A model generated the notes under the pieces. The model was not told the origin of the DNA, ran no database searches, and was given only the letters and a program-made list of their open reading frames with translations. A stretch of 64,000 nt of DNA from an uncultured Caulobacter sp. (GTDB taxonomy: Bacteria > Pseudomonadota > Alphaproteobacteria > Caulobacterales > Caulobacteraceae), in assembly GCF_947036865.1 (NCBI RefSeq), contig NZ_CAMQSF010000007.1:51859-115858 (forward strand), in the 5' to 3' direction. This document shows positions 39,317-46,639 of this stretch, piece by piece. Positions within the stretch are counted from its first letter, which is position 1, and each line of letters opens with the position of its first letter. Made by a program: the position numbers and the translations under genes.

Positions 39317-40609
39317 ATGCGCATCGCGATCATCGGAGCCTACGGGCTTGTCGGCTCTTACGTGTCAGCGCGGCTCGTGGCCGACGGTCATGGCGTGGTC
39401 GGTATCGGCCGGAATATCGAAGCGGCGCGCCGTCGCCTTCCCGCTCTGGACTGGAAGCGCGCCGACCTCGCCGATTGCGGCGTTGAGGACTGGACGGCTC
39501 TACTGGCCGGCGTCGATGCCGTCATCAACTGCGCGGGCGCCTTGCAGGACAGCCCTCGCGATGATCTCAGGGCGGTGCATGTCGACGGCGTCGGCCGCCT
39601 CATCCAGGCCTGCGAGGTCGCTGGGGTCCAACGGATCGTGCATGTTTCGGCGGCTGGGGTCGGGCCTGAAAGGGTCACTGCCTTCAACGACACCAAGCTG
39701 GAAGCCGAGCGCCTGCTGGCCCAGGCCTCCACCGACTGGATCATTCTGCGCCCCGGCCTGGTATTCGCCCCGGCGGCCTATGGCGGTACGGCTCTGCTCC
39801 GGGGCCTGGCGGGATTTCCAGGCGTCAGTCTCGTGGCGCATGGCGAAAGCCGAGTCCAGGTCGTCGGGGCCGAGGACCTGGCGCTGGCGGTAGCGCGCTG
39901 TCTGACCGACGAGGCGCCGACGCGGGTCAGCCTGGATTTGGTTCACGAAGAAGCCCTGAGTCTGGTCGATCTGGTGACGCGCCTGCGCGGCTGGCTAGGC
40001 TTGCCGCCGGCCCCGGTCCTGCGCCTGCCCTCCTACCTCGCCGGAGCGACCGCCGCCGCCAGCGACGCCCTGTCCTGGCTGGGTTGGCGTAGCCCCATGC
40101 GCACAGCCGCTCTTGAACAGCTTCGGATGGGCGTTCGCGGACGCGCCGAGGACGCCGCGCGCCTGGACTGGAAGCCGCGATCTTTCGACGCTCTGCTCGC
40201 CGCCGCCCCATCGGGCGTTCAAGAGCGCTGGTTCGCCCGCGCGTATTTCGCCAAGCCCGCTATCCTGGTCTGCTTGTTCGCCTTCTGGTTCCTGTCGGGA
40301 GTGATCGGACTAACCGTCGGCTTCCGCGATGCCGTCGGAGTCCTTACCGCTTCGGGCATGAACGTCGCCCCCGCCACCGCGGCGGTCGTCGTCGGCGGCC
40401 TGGTCGACATGACCCTGGCCCTGATGCTGGCCTATCGACCAACCACCGGCAGAGCCTTGCAAGCAATGCCGCTGGTCACGGCCGCGTACCTGATCGGCGG
40501 CGCAGTGGTGCGTCCCGACCTGTGGCTGGACCCTATGGGACCGCTGCTGAAGAGCGTTCCGGCCGGCTTTTTGGCCCTGGCCGCCCTGACTACGCTGGAT
40601 GAACGCTGA
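39317..40609 (+). CDS. NAD(P)-binding SDR/NDUFA9-like protein fused to a DoxX-like membrane domain
   Basis: This 430-residue protein starts with an atypical SDR domain: IAIIGAYGLVGSYVSARL, then CAGAL and a VSAAGVG segment, without the YxxxK catalytic pair of classical SDRs. After about residue 305 it becomes a four-helix membrane domain (ILVCLFAFWFLSGVIGLTVGF onward) like DoxX-type proteins. A GTG at 39314 is an equally possible start. The stop overlaps the start of the DUF2269 gene by one base (TGATG), so the two are translationally coupled and probably interact at the membrane. The reaction is unknown. Confidence 0.8.
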   Translation: MRIAIIGAYGLVGSYVSARLVADGHGVVGIGRNIEAARRRLPALDWKRADLADCGVEDWTALLAGVDAVINCAGALQDSPRDDLRAVHVDGVGRLIQACEVAGVQRIVHVSAAGVGPERVTAFNDTKLEAERLLAQASTDWIILRPGLVFAPAAYGGTALLRGLAGFPGVSLVAHGESRVQVVGAEDLALAVARCLTDEAPTRVSLDLVHEEALSLVDLVTRLRGWLGLPPAPVLRLPSYLAGATAAASDALSWLGWRSPMRTAALEQLRMGVRGRAEDAARLDWKPRSFDALLAAAPSGVQERWFARAYFAKPAILVCLFAFWFLSGVIGLTVGFRDAVGVLTASGMNVAPATAAVVVGGLVDMTLALMLAYRPTTGRALQAMPLVTAAYLIGGAVVRPDLWLDPMGPLLKSVPAGFLALAALTTLDER

Positions 40610-41079
40610 TGGACCTTTACGTGCTGGTCAAAGTCGCCCACGTGATCGGCGCGACGGTGCTGCTGGGCACGGGCGCGGGCATCGCTTTCTTCATGCTGAT
40701 GGCCCATCGGACCCGAGATCCGGCCTTGGTCGCCCATACAGCCGGGGTCGTGGTGCTAGCCGACACCGTATTCACGGCCTCGGCCGTGATCCTGCAGCCT
40801 ATTACGGGCGCGAGCCTAGCCCATCTGGCCGGCTATCGGCTTTTAGCGGGATGGATTGGACTGAGCCTGGCGCTCTATGTCATCACCGGCCTGTGCTGGC
40901 TGCCGGTGGTCTGGATCCAGTTACGCCTGCGAGATCTGGCGATCCAGGCGGTCGTGACCGGCACGCCATTACCCGAACGCTATTTCCGGCTCTTCCGGCT
41001 GTGGTTCGTTTTAGGCTTTCCAGCCTTCGCCGCCGTTTTGGGGATCGTATGGCTGATGGTCGCCAAGCCGTCCTTCTGA
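40609..41079 (+). CDS. DUF2269 family integral membrane protein
   Basis: This 156-residue protein has four hydrophobic helices (about 4-28, 42-62, 72-100 and 128-150) and begins with the DUF2269-like VLVKVAHVIGATVLLGTGAGIAF. The His in VAHVIG and others in the helices are at positions where the family has been proposed to bind a cofactor, but no function is established. Its start overlaps the SDR-DoxX stop codon. The pair forms a two-gene unit. Confidence 0.82.
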   Translation: MDLYVLVKVAHVIGATVLLGTGAGIAFFMLMAHRTRDPALVAHTAGVVVLADTVFTASAVILQPITGASLAHLAGYRLLAGWIGLSLALYVITGLCWLPVVWIQLRLRDLAIQAVVTGTPLPERYFRLFRLWFVLGFPAFAAVLGIVWLMVAKPSF

Positions 41080-41084
41080 GCCCC

Positions 41085-41426
41085 CTACCGCCGGCTGAAT
41101 TCCTCGAAGCTCAGCACGCCGTCGTGGTTCTTATCGAGGCGCTCGAACGTCGCGCGGGAGACGGCGGTCGGCCGGGCGAGCGAGGGGACGGCGACCGCGC
41201 CGACGGCCAGGCCGGCAAGGGCCGCGATGAGCGCGCGCCAGAGGGGCCCCGGGGAGCGGGCCGGCTTGGCGGCCTTGCCCGCCAGTTCCTGGTCGATGAA
41301 CACGCGCACCGCCTCGCTGGCCGTGCGCCCGGCCCCATGGCAGCGCGCCATGAAGGCGGCCTTGGTCTCGTGCGGCAGGCGAACCTCGAGCACTTCGCTT
41401 TTCTTGGGCGGCTTGCCGACGCTCAT
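41085..41426 (-). CDS. RHH-like N-terminus, transmembrane helix and C-terminal EF-hand
   Basis: This 113-residue protein has three parts. Residues 8-50 (EVLEVRLPHETKAAFMARC then GAGRTASEAVRVFIDQEL) resemble the ribbon-helix-helix fold of RelB/DinJ-type antitoxins. A transmembrane helix follows at about residues 63-83. The tail holds a canonical EF-hand loop, DKNHDGVLSFEEF, near residues 98-110. With the N-terminus in the cytoplasm, the EF-hand would face the periplasm. GAGG lies 9 bases before the ATG at 41426. No toxin gene is adjacent. The architecture suggests calcium sensing linked to DNA binding, but this is inference. Confidence 0.7.
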   Translation of the reverse strand: MSVGKPPKKSEVLEVRLPHETKAAFMARCHGAGRTASEAVRVFIDQELAGKAAKPARSPGPLWRALIAALAGLAVGAVAVPSLARPTAVSRATFERLDKNHDGVLSFEEFSRR

Positions 41427-41534
41427 CAGAACCAACCTCGTCATGTCGCTGGCGAAGGTAGCACCGTTCGCGCCGAGCAAAAAGCAAGCCCATCATGGAC
41501 CTTGAGCATTGACGCTCCGGAGCGCCGCGACACT

Positions 41535-42047
41535 ATGTCGGCCATGGGACAACAAACTCGGATCAGCCGGCGCCTGGCCTTAGGTTCGGCGCTGGCGACC
41601 GCCGCCGGCGCCGCCAGCGCGCGGCCGCCCGAAGCCGAGCGGCGCGCCACCGCCGAAGCCGCGCTTCAGGCCTTTCTGAAGGCGTTTGAAAACGATGACC
41701 TGCCAACGATGTCGGCTGCGTTCGCGCCGGACGCGGTGAGTTTCGATCCGGTCGTCGCCTCGCCGCACGGGACGCCCGATCTCGACCTCGCGGCCCTTCG
41801 ACGCCGGCCCGGAATGCCGCCCGCGATGCGGGCGCTGGTCGAGCGAAGCCGTCAGACGGGGGGCTCGCCGCCCTACCGCGACCTCACGCCCCGCGATCTC
41901 TTGATCCAGGTCGAAGGGCCAGTGGCCCTCTGCACCTTCCATCTCGAGACCGCCACCAGTCTGGCGCGCCGGACGATCGTCCTGGTCGAGCGCGGCGGCG
42001 TTTGGAAGATCCTCCATATCCACGCGTCCAACGCCGTGACGGTCTAA
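41535..42047 (+). CDS. SnoaL/NTF2-like protein with Tat-type signal
   Basis: This 170-residue protein begins with a twin-arginine-like leader (ISRRLALGSALATAAGAASA) and continues as an NTF2-like cone fold: AEAALQAFLKAFENDDLPTM, then FAPDAVSFDPV and a final GVWKILHIHASNAV, the strand that closes many SnoaL-like pockets. Such proteins bind or isomerise small ligands or serve as association domains; the role here is unknown. The start may be 41535 or the ATG at 41544; neither has a clear ribosome binding site. Confidence 0.75.
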   Translation: MSAMGQQTRISRRLALGSALATAAGAASARPPEAERRATAEAALQAFLKAFENDDLPTMSAAFAPDAVSFDPVVASPHGTPDLDLAALRRRPGMPPAMRALVERSRQTGGSPPYRDLTPRDLLIQVEGPVALCTFHLETATSLARRTIVLVERGGVWKILHIHASNAVTV

Positions 42048-42065
42048 AGACGTCAGCCTTCCGCC

Positions 42066-42096
42066 AAAAAGAAAGCCCGGCCAAAGCGACCGGGCT
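42066..42096 (-). terminator. Rho-independent terminator of the flotillin-like gene
   Basis: On the minus strand AGCCCGG and CCGGGCT pair across a 9-base loop and are followed by TTTCTTTTT. It lies about 120 bp after the flotillin-like stop codon at 42213 and also just after the convergent NTF2-like gene. Confidence 0.75.
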
Positions 42097-42212
42097 GAAA
42101 AGTCATTAGGGAGGAAACGCCCAGGAAGGGCAGAGGCGCTCGGCACCTCACACCGGATTGATAACGCTAACATGACACCGGTGACAAGCCCTTTCTTCAG
42201 CGATGGGCGGCT

Positions 42213-44219
42213 TTAGGCCTGCTCCGCCTCGTACTGGGCCGGCGCGGTCTCGACCGGCAGGCCCAGCTTCTCGGACATCAGCAGGGTCAGCAGAGCCTGC
42301 ATGACGCCGCCATTGGCGCCGGCCTCGCCGCCCTGGCCGGTGATCTGGACCTTGGGCACCACGTCGACGCCGCTGGTCTCCAGGGCCTGGGCGAAGCGCT
42401 CTGCGACCTGGCGGGCCAGCTGATAGCGCGCGCCGCCCGAGGCCTCGACCTGGCTGGCGATCGCCTCGGCCTGGGCCAGACCCACCTTGGTCACCTTCTC
42501 GGCCTCGGCGCGGGCCAGGGCCACGACCTTGCCGGCCTCGCCCTCGCCCATCAGCCGGGTCGCGTCGGCGTCGGCCTTGGCCAGGGTCCGGCGCTGCTGG
42601 GCCTCCTGCTCGGAGCGGGCCAGCGAAGCCTTGCCCTGGTTCTGCTGCACCTGGATCGACAGCTGGCTTTCGGTGATCGCGGTCTGCTGCTTGGCGAACG
42701 CCTCGGCCTCGCGCAGTTCGCGTTCTTTCTGGGCCGCCAGCTTCTGGCGCTCGTAGGTGCCGACCTGCTCGTCGGCGATCTGGCGCTGACGCAGCTGGGT
42801 CAGGATCTTCTCGATCTGGTCGTCGCCGCCCTGGGCGGGACGCGGCGTGCCGATCAGAACCTCTTGCAGTTCAAGGTTATAGGCCCCGAACTTGACCTTC
42901 ATCTCCTCGCTAGACTGGCTCTGGATCGCGCTGCGGTCCTGCAAGAGCTCGATCAGGGTGCGGGTCTGGCCGATGTTCTTGAAATAGGCGCTGACCATGG
43001 GGTCCAGCGTCTGCTCGACCAGCTTCTTGATGTCGCCGAAGCGCTGAATGACCAGCGGCGCCTTGCGGTAGTCGATGTGGACCACCACCGACACCGGCAG
43101 GGTCGGTTCGAACGCGTCGCGGGTGATCAGCGACACCTCGGCCAGGTTCTCGTCGAAGCGGTGCGAGCCGACGGCCATCGTCTCCCACTTCAGGATGAAG
43201 TTGGTGGTCGGCACCATGGTCACGCGGCCGGCATAGGTGTTGAAGGCGTACTTGCCCGGCAGCAGCGGATCACGCCACACGCCGCGCTGGCCGTTGGCGA
43301 CCAGTTCGCCGTGGCGATAGCCCTCGCCCGAGGTGTCGACGCCGGTCGCGCCGGTATACGAGACCACGACGCCCACCTGGCCGACCTCGACCACGGTCTT
43401 GCCGATGCGCTCGACCGTCGCGAACAGCCGGTTGATGTAATAGGTGCCCTCGACCAGCACCTCCAGTTGACGCCCCTTGCGGCCGCCGGCGCGCAGGAAG
43501 GCCTCGGCGTCCTGGAAGCTGTTGTGGAAGGTCGCCGCGTCGGCCGAGTCCGAGCCGACCAGCGGCGCGATGATCTCGCCCGCCGGCAACCCCGGGCCGT
43601 CGTGGACGGTGATCACGCCGATCTGGTCGTCGGCGTCCTTGATCACCACCGGCTCGAACCCGCCGCGCGCCTCGATCACCTCGGCCATCTGGGCCAGCAG
43701 GCCTTCCTCGGCCCGGTCCAGGCTGAGGGCGAAGGTCTGGTCGCGGGTCACGACGACGAACTGGGCCAGGTTGATGGCGTAGGCGCCCTCGCGCAGGATC
43801 TTGCGCTGCGGCCCCTTCTGGCCGCCGCGTTCGAGGAAGGCGCGGGCGTCCTGAAAGTCGACGTCGTCCGGATTGGCCGCCAGGGCCTGGTCGGCCTCCA
43901 GCGGCGCGCCGTCACGGGCGAAGACATAGCCGATGCGACCCTGCGGGATCGTCACCAGCGACTGGATGTGCAGGCGGTACTGGAACGGGAAGAAGAAGTG
44001 CAGGCCGCCGCGCAGGACGTCCGGCTGGAAGCCGGCCTCGCCCTTCAGCGCGATCAGGCCGCCCGCGATCGAGCCCTTGCCCGACCACAGCTTCTCGACC
44101 ACCGCGACGCGGTTGTTGCCGATATAGCGGATCATGCCGGACACGGCGATCAGCGCGGCGATAAGCACGACGGCAAGCGCTGAACCGGCGACCGGTCCAA
44201 ACGCCAGGATATTGGACAT
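42213..44219 (-). CDS. SPFH/flotillin-like membrane protein
   Basis: This 668-residue protein has one N-terminal transmembrane helix (about residues 9-32), an SPFH-type region in the first 470 residues (VAVVEKLWSGKG, FHIDYRKAP-like VVHIDYRKAPLVIQRFGDIKK), then a long Ala/Glu/Gln-rich coiled coil at about residues 490-620 typical of flotillins. The tail contains a Gly-rich GQGGEAGANGG stretch and a hydrophobic end. It is longer than usual flotillins (about 500), because of an insertion at about residues 105-265. Two segments resemble each other: FQDARAFLERGGQKGPQ and FQDAEAFLRAGGRKGRQ. AGGGG is 8 bases before the ATG. Scaffold-type roles are known for the family. Confidence 0.85.
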   Translation of the reverse strand: MSNILAFGPVAGSALAVVLIAALIAVSGMIRYIGNNRVAVVEKLWSGKGSIAGGLIALKGEAGFQPDVLRGGLHFFFPFQYRLHIQSLVTIPQGRIGYVFARDGAPLEADQALAANPDDVDFQDARAFLERGGQKGPQRKILREGAYAINLAQFVVVTRDQTFALSLDRAEEGLLAQMAEVIEARGGFEPVVIKDADDQIGVITVHDGPGLPAGEIIAPLVGSDSADAATFHNSFQDAEAFLRAGGRKGRQLEVLVEGTYYINRLFATVERIGKTVVEVGQVGVVVSYTGATGVDTSGEGYRHGELVANGQRGVWRDPLLPGKYAFNTYAGRVTMVPTTNFILKWETMAVGSHRFDENLAEVSLITRDAFEPTLPVSVVVHIDYRKAPLVIQRFGDIKKLVEQTLDPMVSAYFKNIGQTRTLIELLQDRSAIQSQSSEEMKVKFGAYNLELQEVLIGTPRPAQGGDDQIEKILTQLRQRQIADEQVGTYERQKLAAQKERELREAEAFAKQQTAITESQLSIQVQQNQGKASLARSEQEAQQRRTLAKADADATRLMGEGEAGKVVALARAEAEKVTKVGLAQAEAIASQVEASGGARYQLARQVAERFAQALETSGVDVVPKVQITGQGGEAGANGGVMQALLTLLMSEKLGLPVETAPAQYEAEQA

Positions 44220-44322
44220 GGATAGAGCCCCTAAACGGCCGTCCGGAGCGCGATCATCGCGGCCCGTCAATCGGCGGCCGCGTTACATGTATGCTTGGCC
44301 TTGACCGAACTCCACCATAAGG

Positions 44323-44349
44323 CGATCACATCGGATCACCTCGGATCAC
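44323..44349. repeat. Three GATCAC direct repeats at 10-bp spacing
   Basis: CGATCACAT, CGGATCACCT and CGGATCACG follow each other so that GATCAC recurs every 10 bp, one helical turn. It lies 120-145 bp before the SGNH-NodB gene and about 105 bp from the divergent flotillin-like start. Such phasing is typical of regulator-binding arrays. Confidence 0.45.
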
Positions 44350-44419
44350 GGGAACGAGAGCGGATGAAAACGCCGTAATCCGGCGCGGCCCTTTACGGAC
44401 GCGCCGCGAGGCCATAGCA

Positions 44420-44433
44420 ATGTTACCGCTACC
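44420..44433. promoter_or_regulatory. LacI/XylR-type operator-like site
   Basis: ATGTTACCGCTACC differs by one base from the ATGTTAGCGCTACC half-palindrome that I recall for the Caulobacter xylose regulon. It lies 33 bp before the start of the SGNH-NodB gene. The recalled consensus has not been checked here. Confidence 0.45.
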
Positions 44434-44466
44434 GCGCGATCGACGCGGCGCAGGGAGAAAACGCTG

Positions 44467-46563
44467 ATGAAGATGGTCTGGCGGTCCGCGTTCGCCGCGC
44501 TTGGTCTATGGATCGCCGTCGCCCTGCCCGCCCAGGCCGCGACGCCGGCCAAGACGCCCCGTTGGGTCGGCGCCTGGGCCAGCGCCCAGATCGCGCCGGA
44601 CGAGAAGAACCGCCTCGCGCCCGAGGACTATGCGAACGCCACCTTGCGTCAGGTGGTGCGGCTGTCGATCGGCGGCGACGCGCTGCGCGTGCGGCTCTCG
44701 AACGCGTTCGGGACCCAGCCGCTGACCTTGAAGGCCGCGCATGTGGCGATCTCGGCGGATCTCGCCACCGCCCGTATCGACCCGGCGAGCGACCGCGCCC
44801 TGACCTTCTCGGGCCGGTCCGAGGTGACGATCCCCGCCGGCGCCGACTATTGGTCCGATCCGGTGTCCCTGAAGGTGGCGCCGCTGACCTCGCTGGCCAT
44901 CAGCCTGCGCTACGAGGCCGCCCCCAGCGTCCAGACCGGCCATCCGGGCTCGCGCGCCACCTCCTACGTGCTGGCCGGCGATCACGTCGCCGATGTCGAC
45001 CTGCCGGGCGCCAAAACCGCTAACCAGTGGTTCCAGATCGCCGGCGTCGATGTGGCCTCGGACACGGCGCGGGCCGTCGTCGCGTTCGGCGACAGCATCA
45101 CCGACGGCTATGGCGTCCTGCCCAACACCAACCTGCGCTGGACCGACGGCCTGATCGAGCGCGTCAAAGGCCAGAACCTGGCCGTGCTGAACCTGGGCAT
45201 CGGCGGCAATCGGGTGATCCAAGACGGGCTCGGCCCCAACGCCCTGGCGCGCTTCGATCGCGACGTGCTGAGCCAGTCGGGCGTCAGCCATGTGATCTTC
45301 CTGGAAGGCGTCAACGACCTGGGCGTCCTGACGCGCGAGGCGCCCGCGACGCCCGAGGCGCACAAGGCGCTCGTCCAGCAGGTCATCGCCGCCTATCGCC
45401 AGATGGTCGCCCGCGCCCGCGCCCGAGGCCTCCGGACGATCGGCGCGACCATCCTGCCCTATGGCGGCTCGGCCTATTATCACCCCGGCCCAGAGAGCGA
45501 GGCCGATCGCCAGGCCATCAACGCCTGGATCCGGACGCCGGGCAGCTTCGACGCCGTGATCGACTGGGACGCGGTGATGCGCGATCCGGCCCAGCCGACG
45601 CACATGCTGAAGGCCTATGACAACGACGGTCTGCATCCGAACCTGGGCGGCTATAAGGTGATGGCCAACGCCGTGCCGCTGGACCTGTTGGGGCTCAAGG
45701 CGAAGAGCGCCGCCCAGGGCAAGCCGCTGATCGCCTTCACCTGGGACGACCTGCCCGCCCACGCGGCCCTGCCGCCGGGCGTGACGCGCGTCCAGATCGC
45801 CGCCGATCTGCTGAAAGCGTCGGCGGACGCGAAGGCCCCGGCGTTCGGCTTCGTCAACGGCGTCCAGACCGAGCGCGAGCCGGCCTCAACCCCGGTTCTG
45901 GCGATGTGGCGCCAGGCCGGCCAGCCGCTGGGCAACCACACCTGGTCGCACCTGAACCTTACCGGCGCGACGCCCGAGCAGTTCGCGGCCGACACGGCCA
46001 AGAACGAGCCGCTGCTGCAAGGCCTGATGGGCAAGGAAGACTGGCGCTGGCTGCGCTACCCCTATCTCTCGGAGGGCGACACGCAGGCAAAGCGGCTGGC
46101 GGTGCGGGAATGGCTGGCGTCGAACCGCTACAAGATCGCCAGCGTGACCATGAGCTTCCACGACTACGCCTTCAACGATCCCTATGCCCGCTGCATGGCC
46201 AAGGGCGACCAGGCCGCGGTCGCCGATCTGGAGAAGCGCTACCTGGACGGCGCGGCGGCGGCGGCCGATCGCGCCCGGGCGATGAGCCTGACGCTGTACG
46301 GCCAGGACATCCCCTATGTGCTGCTGATGCACGGCGGCGCCTTCGACGCCCGCATGGCGCCGCGTCTGTTCAAGCTCTACCAGGAGCGAGGCTTCGGCTT
46401 CACCACGCTGGAAGAGGCCGAGAAGCATCCGTTCTACCGCACCGACGTCGATCCGAGCCTCGCGCCCCAGCCGACGACCCTGGACGCGGCGATGAGGGCG
46501 AAGGGCCTGCCGGTCTCGCCGGAACCGGTCAGCGACGCCGAGCTGGGCGCGATCTGTCGGTAG
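44467..46563 (+). CDS. Exported SGNH hydrolase-polysaccharide deacetylase (NodB) fusion
   Basis: This 698-residue protein has a signal peptide (FAALGLWIAVALPAQAA) and two enzymes in one chain. Residues 30-400 are a GDSL/SGNH hydrolase with Ser210 in FGDSITDG, GIGGNR, EGVNDLG and the His of DGLHPN near residue 388. Residues 420-640 are a NodB-type carbohydrate esterase, with TWDDLPAH in place of the usual TFDDG, the metal-binding His pair in NHTWSH near residue 490, and RYPYLSEGD. Both classes remove acyl groups from polysaccharides. A double esterase acting on acetylated plant or bacterial glycans in the periplasm is likely. GGGAG lies upstream of the ATG. Confidence 0.88.
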   Translation: MKMVWRSAFAALGLWIAVALPAQAATPAKTPRWVGAWASAQIAPDEKNRLAPEDYANATLRQVVRLSIGGDALRVRLSNAFGTQPLTLKAAHVAISADLATARIDPASDRALTFSGRSEVTIPAGADYWSDPVSLKVAPLTSLAISLRYEAAPSVQTGHPGSRATSYVLAGDHVADVDLPGAKTANQWFQIAGVDVASDTARAVVAFGDSITDGYGVLPNTNLRWTDGLIERVKGQNLAVLNLGIGGNRVIQDGLGPNALARFDRDVLSQSGVSHVIFLEGVNDLGVLTREAPATPEAHKALVQQVIAAYRQMVARARARGLRTIGATILPYGGSAYYHPGPESEADRQAINAWIRTPGSFDAVIDWDAVMRDPAQPTHMLKAYDNDGLHPNLGGYKVMANAVPLDLLGLKAKSAAQGKPLIAFTWDDLPAHAALPPGVTRVQIAADLLKASADAKAPAFGFVNGVQTEREPASTPVLAMWRQAGQPLGNHTWSHLNLTGATPEQFAADTAKNEPLLQGLMGKEDWRWLRYPYLSEGDTQAKRLAVREWLASNRYKIASVTMSFHDYAFNDPYARCMAKGDQAAVADLEKRYLDGAAAAADRARAMSLTLYGQDIPYVLLMHGGAFDARMAPRLFKLYQERGFGFTTLEEAEKHPFYRTDVDPSLAPQPTTLDAAMRAKGLPVSPEPVSDAELGAICR

Positions 46564-46639
46564 GGGCCGCTGGCGCGTTTCAACCCCGTAACAACTTCCC
46601 TGCTGACAACCCGCACGCTCCCGCTTAGCGTCCGGCGCC

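Noticed and set aside
41085..41426. The RHH segment as half of a toxin-antitoxin pair
   Set aside because: No small toxin-like gene lies next to it; neighbours are a DUF2269 gene and an NTF2-like gene on the opposite strand, and the protein has a membrane helix and EF-hand.
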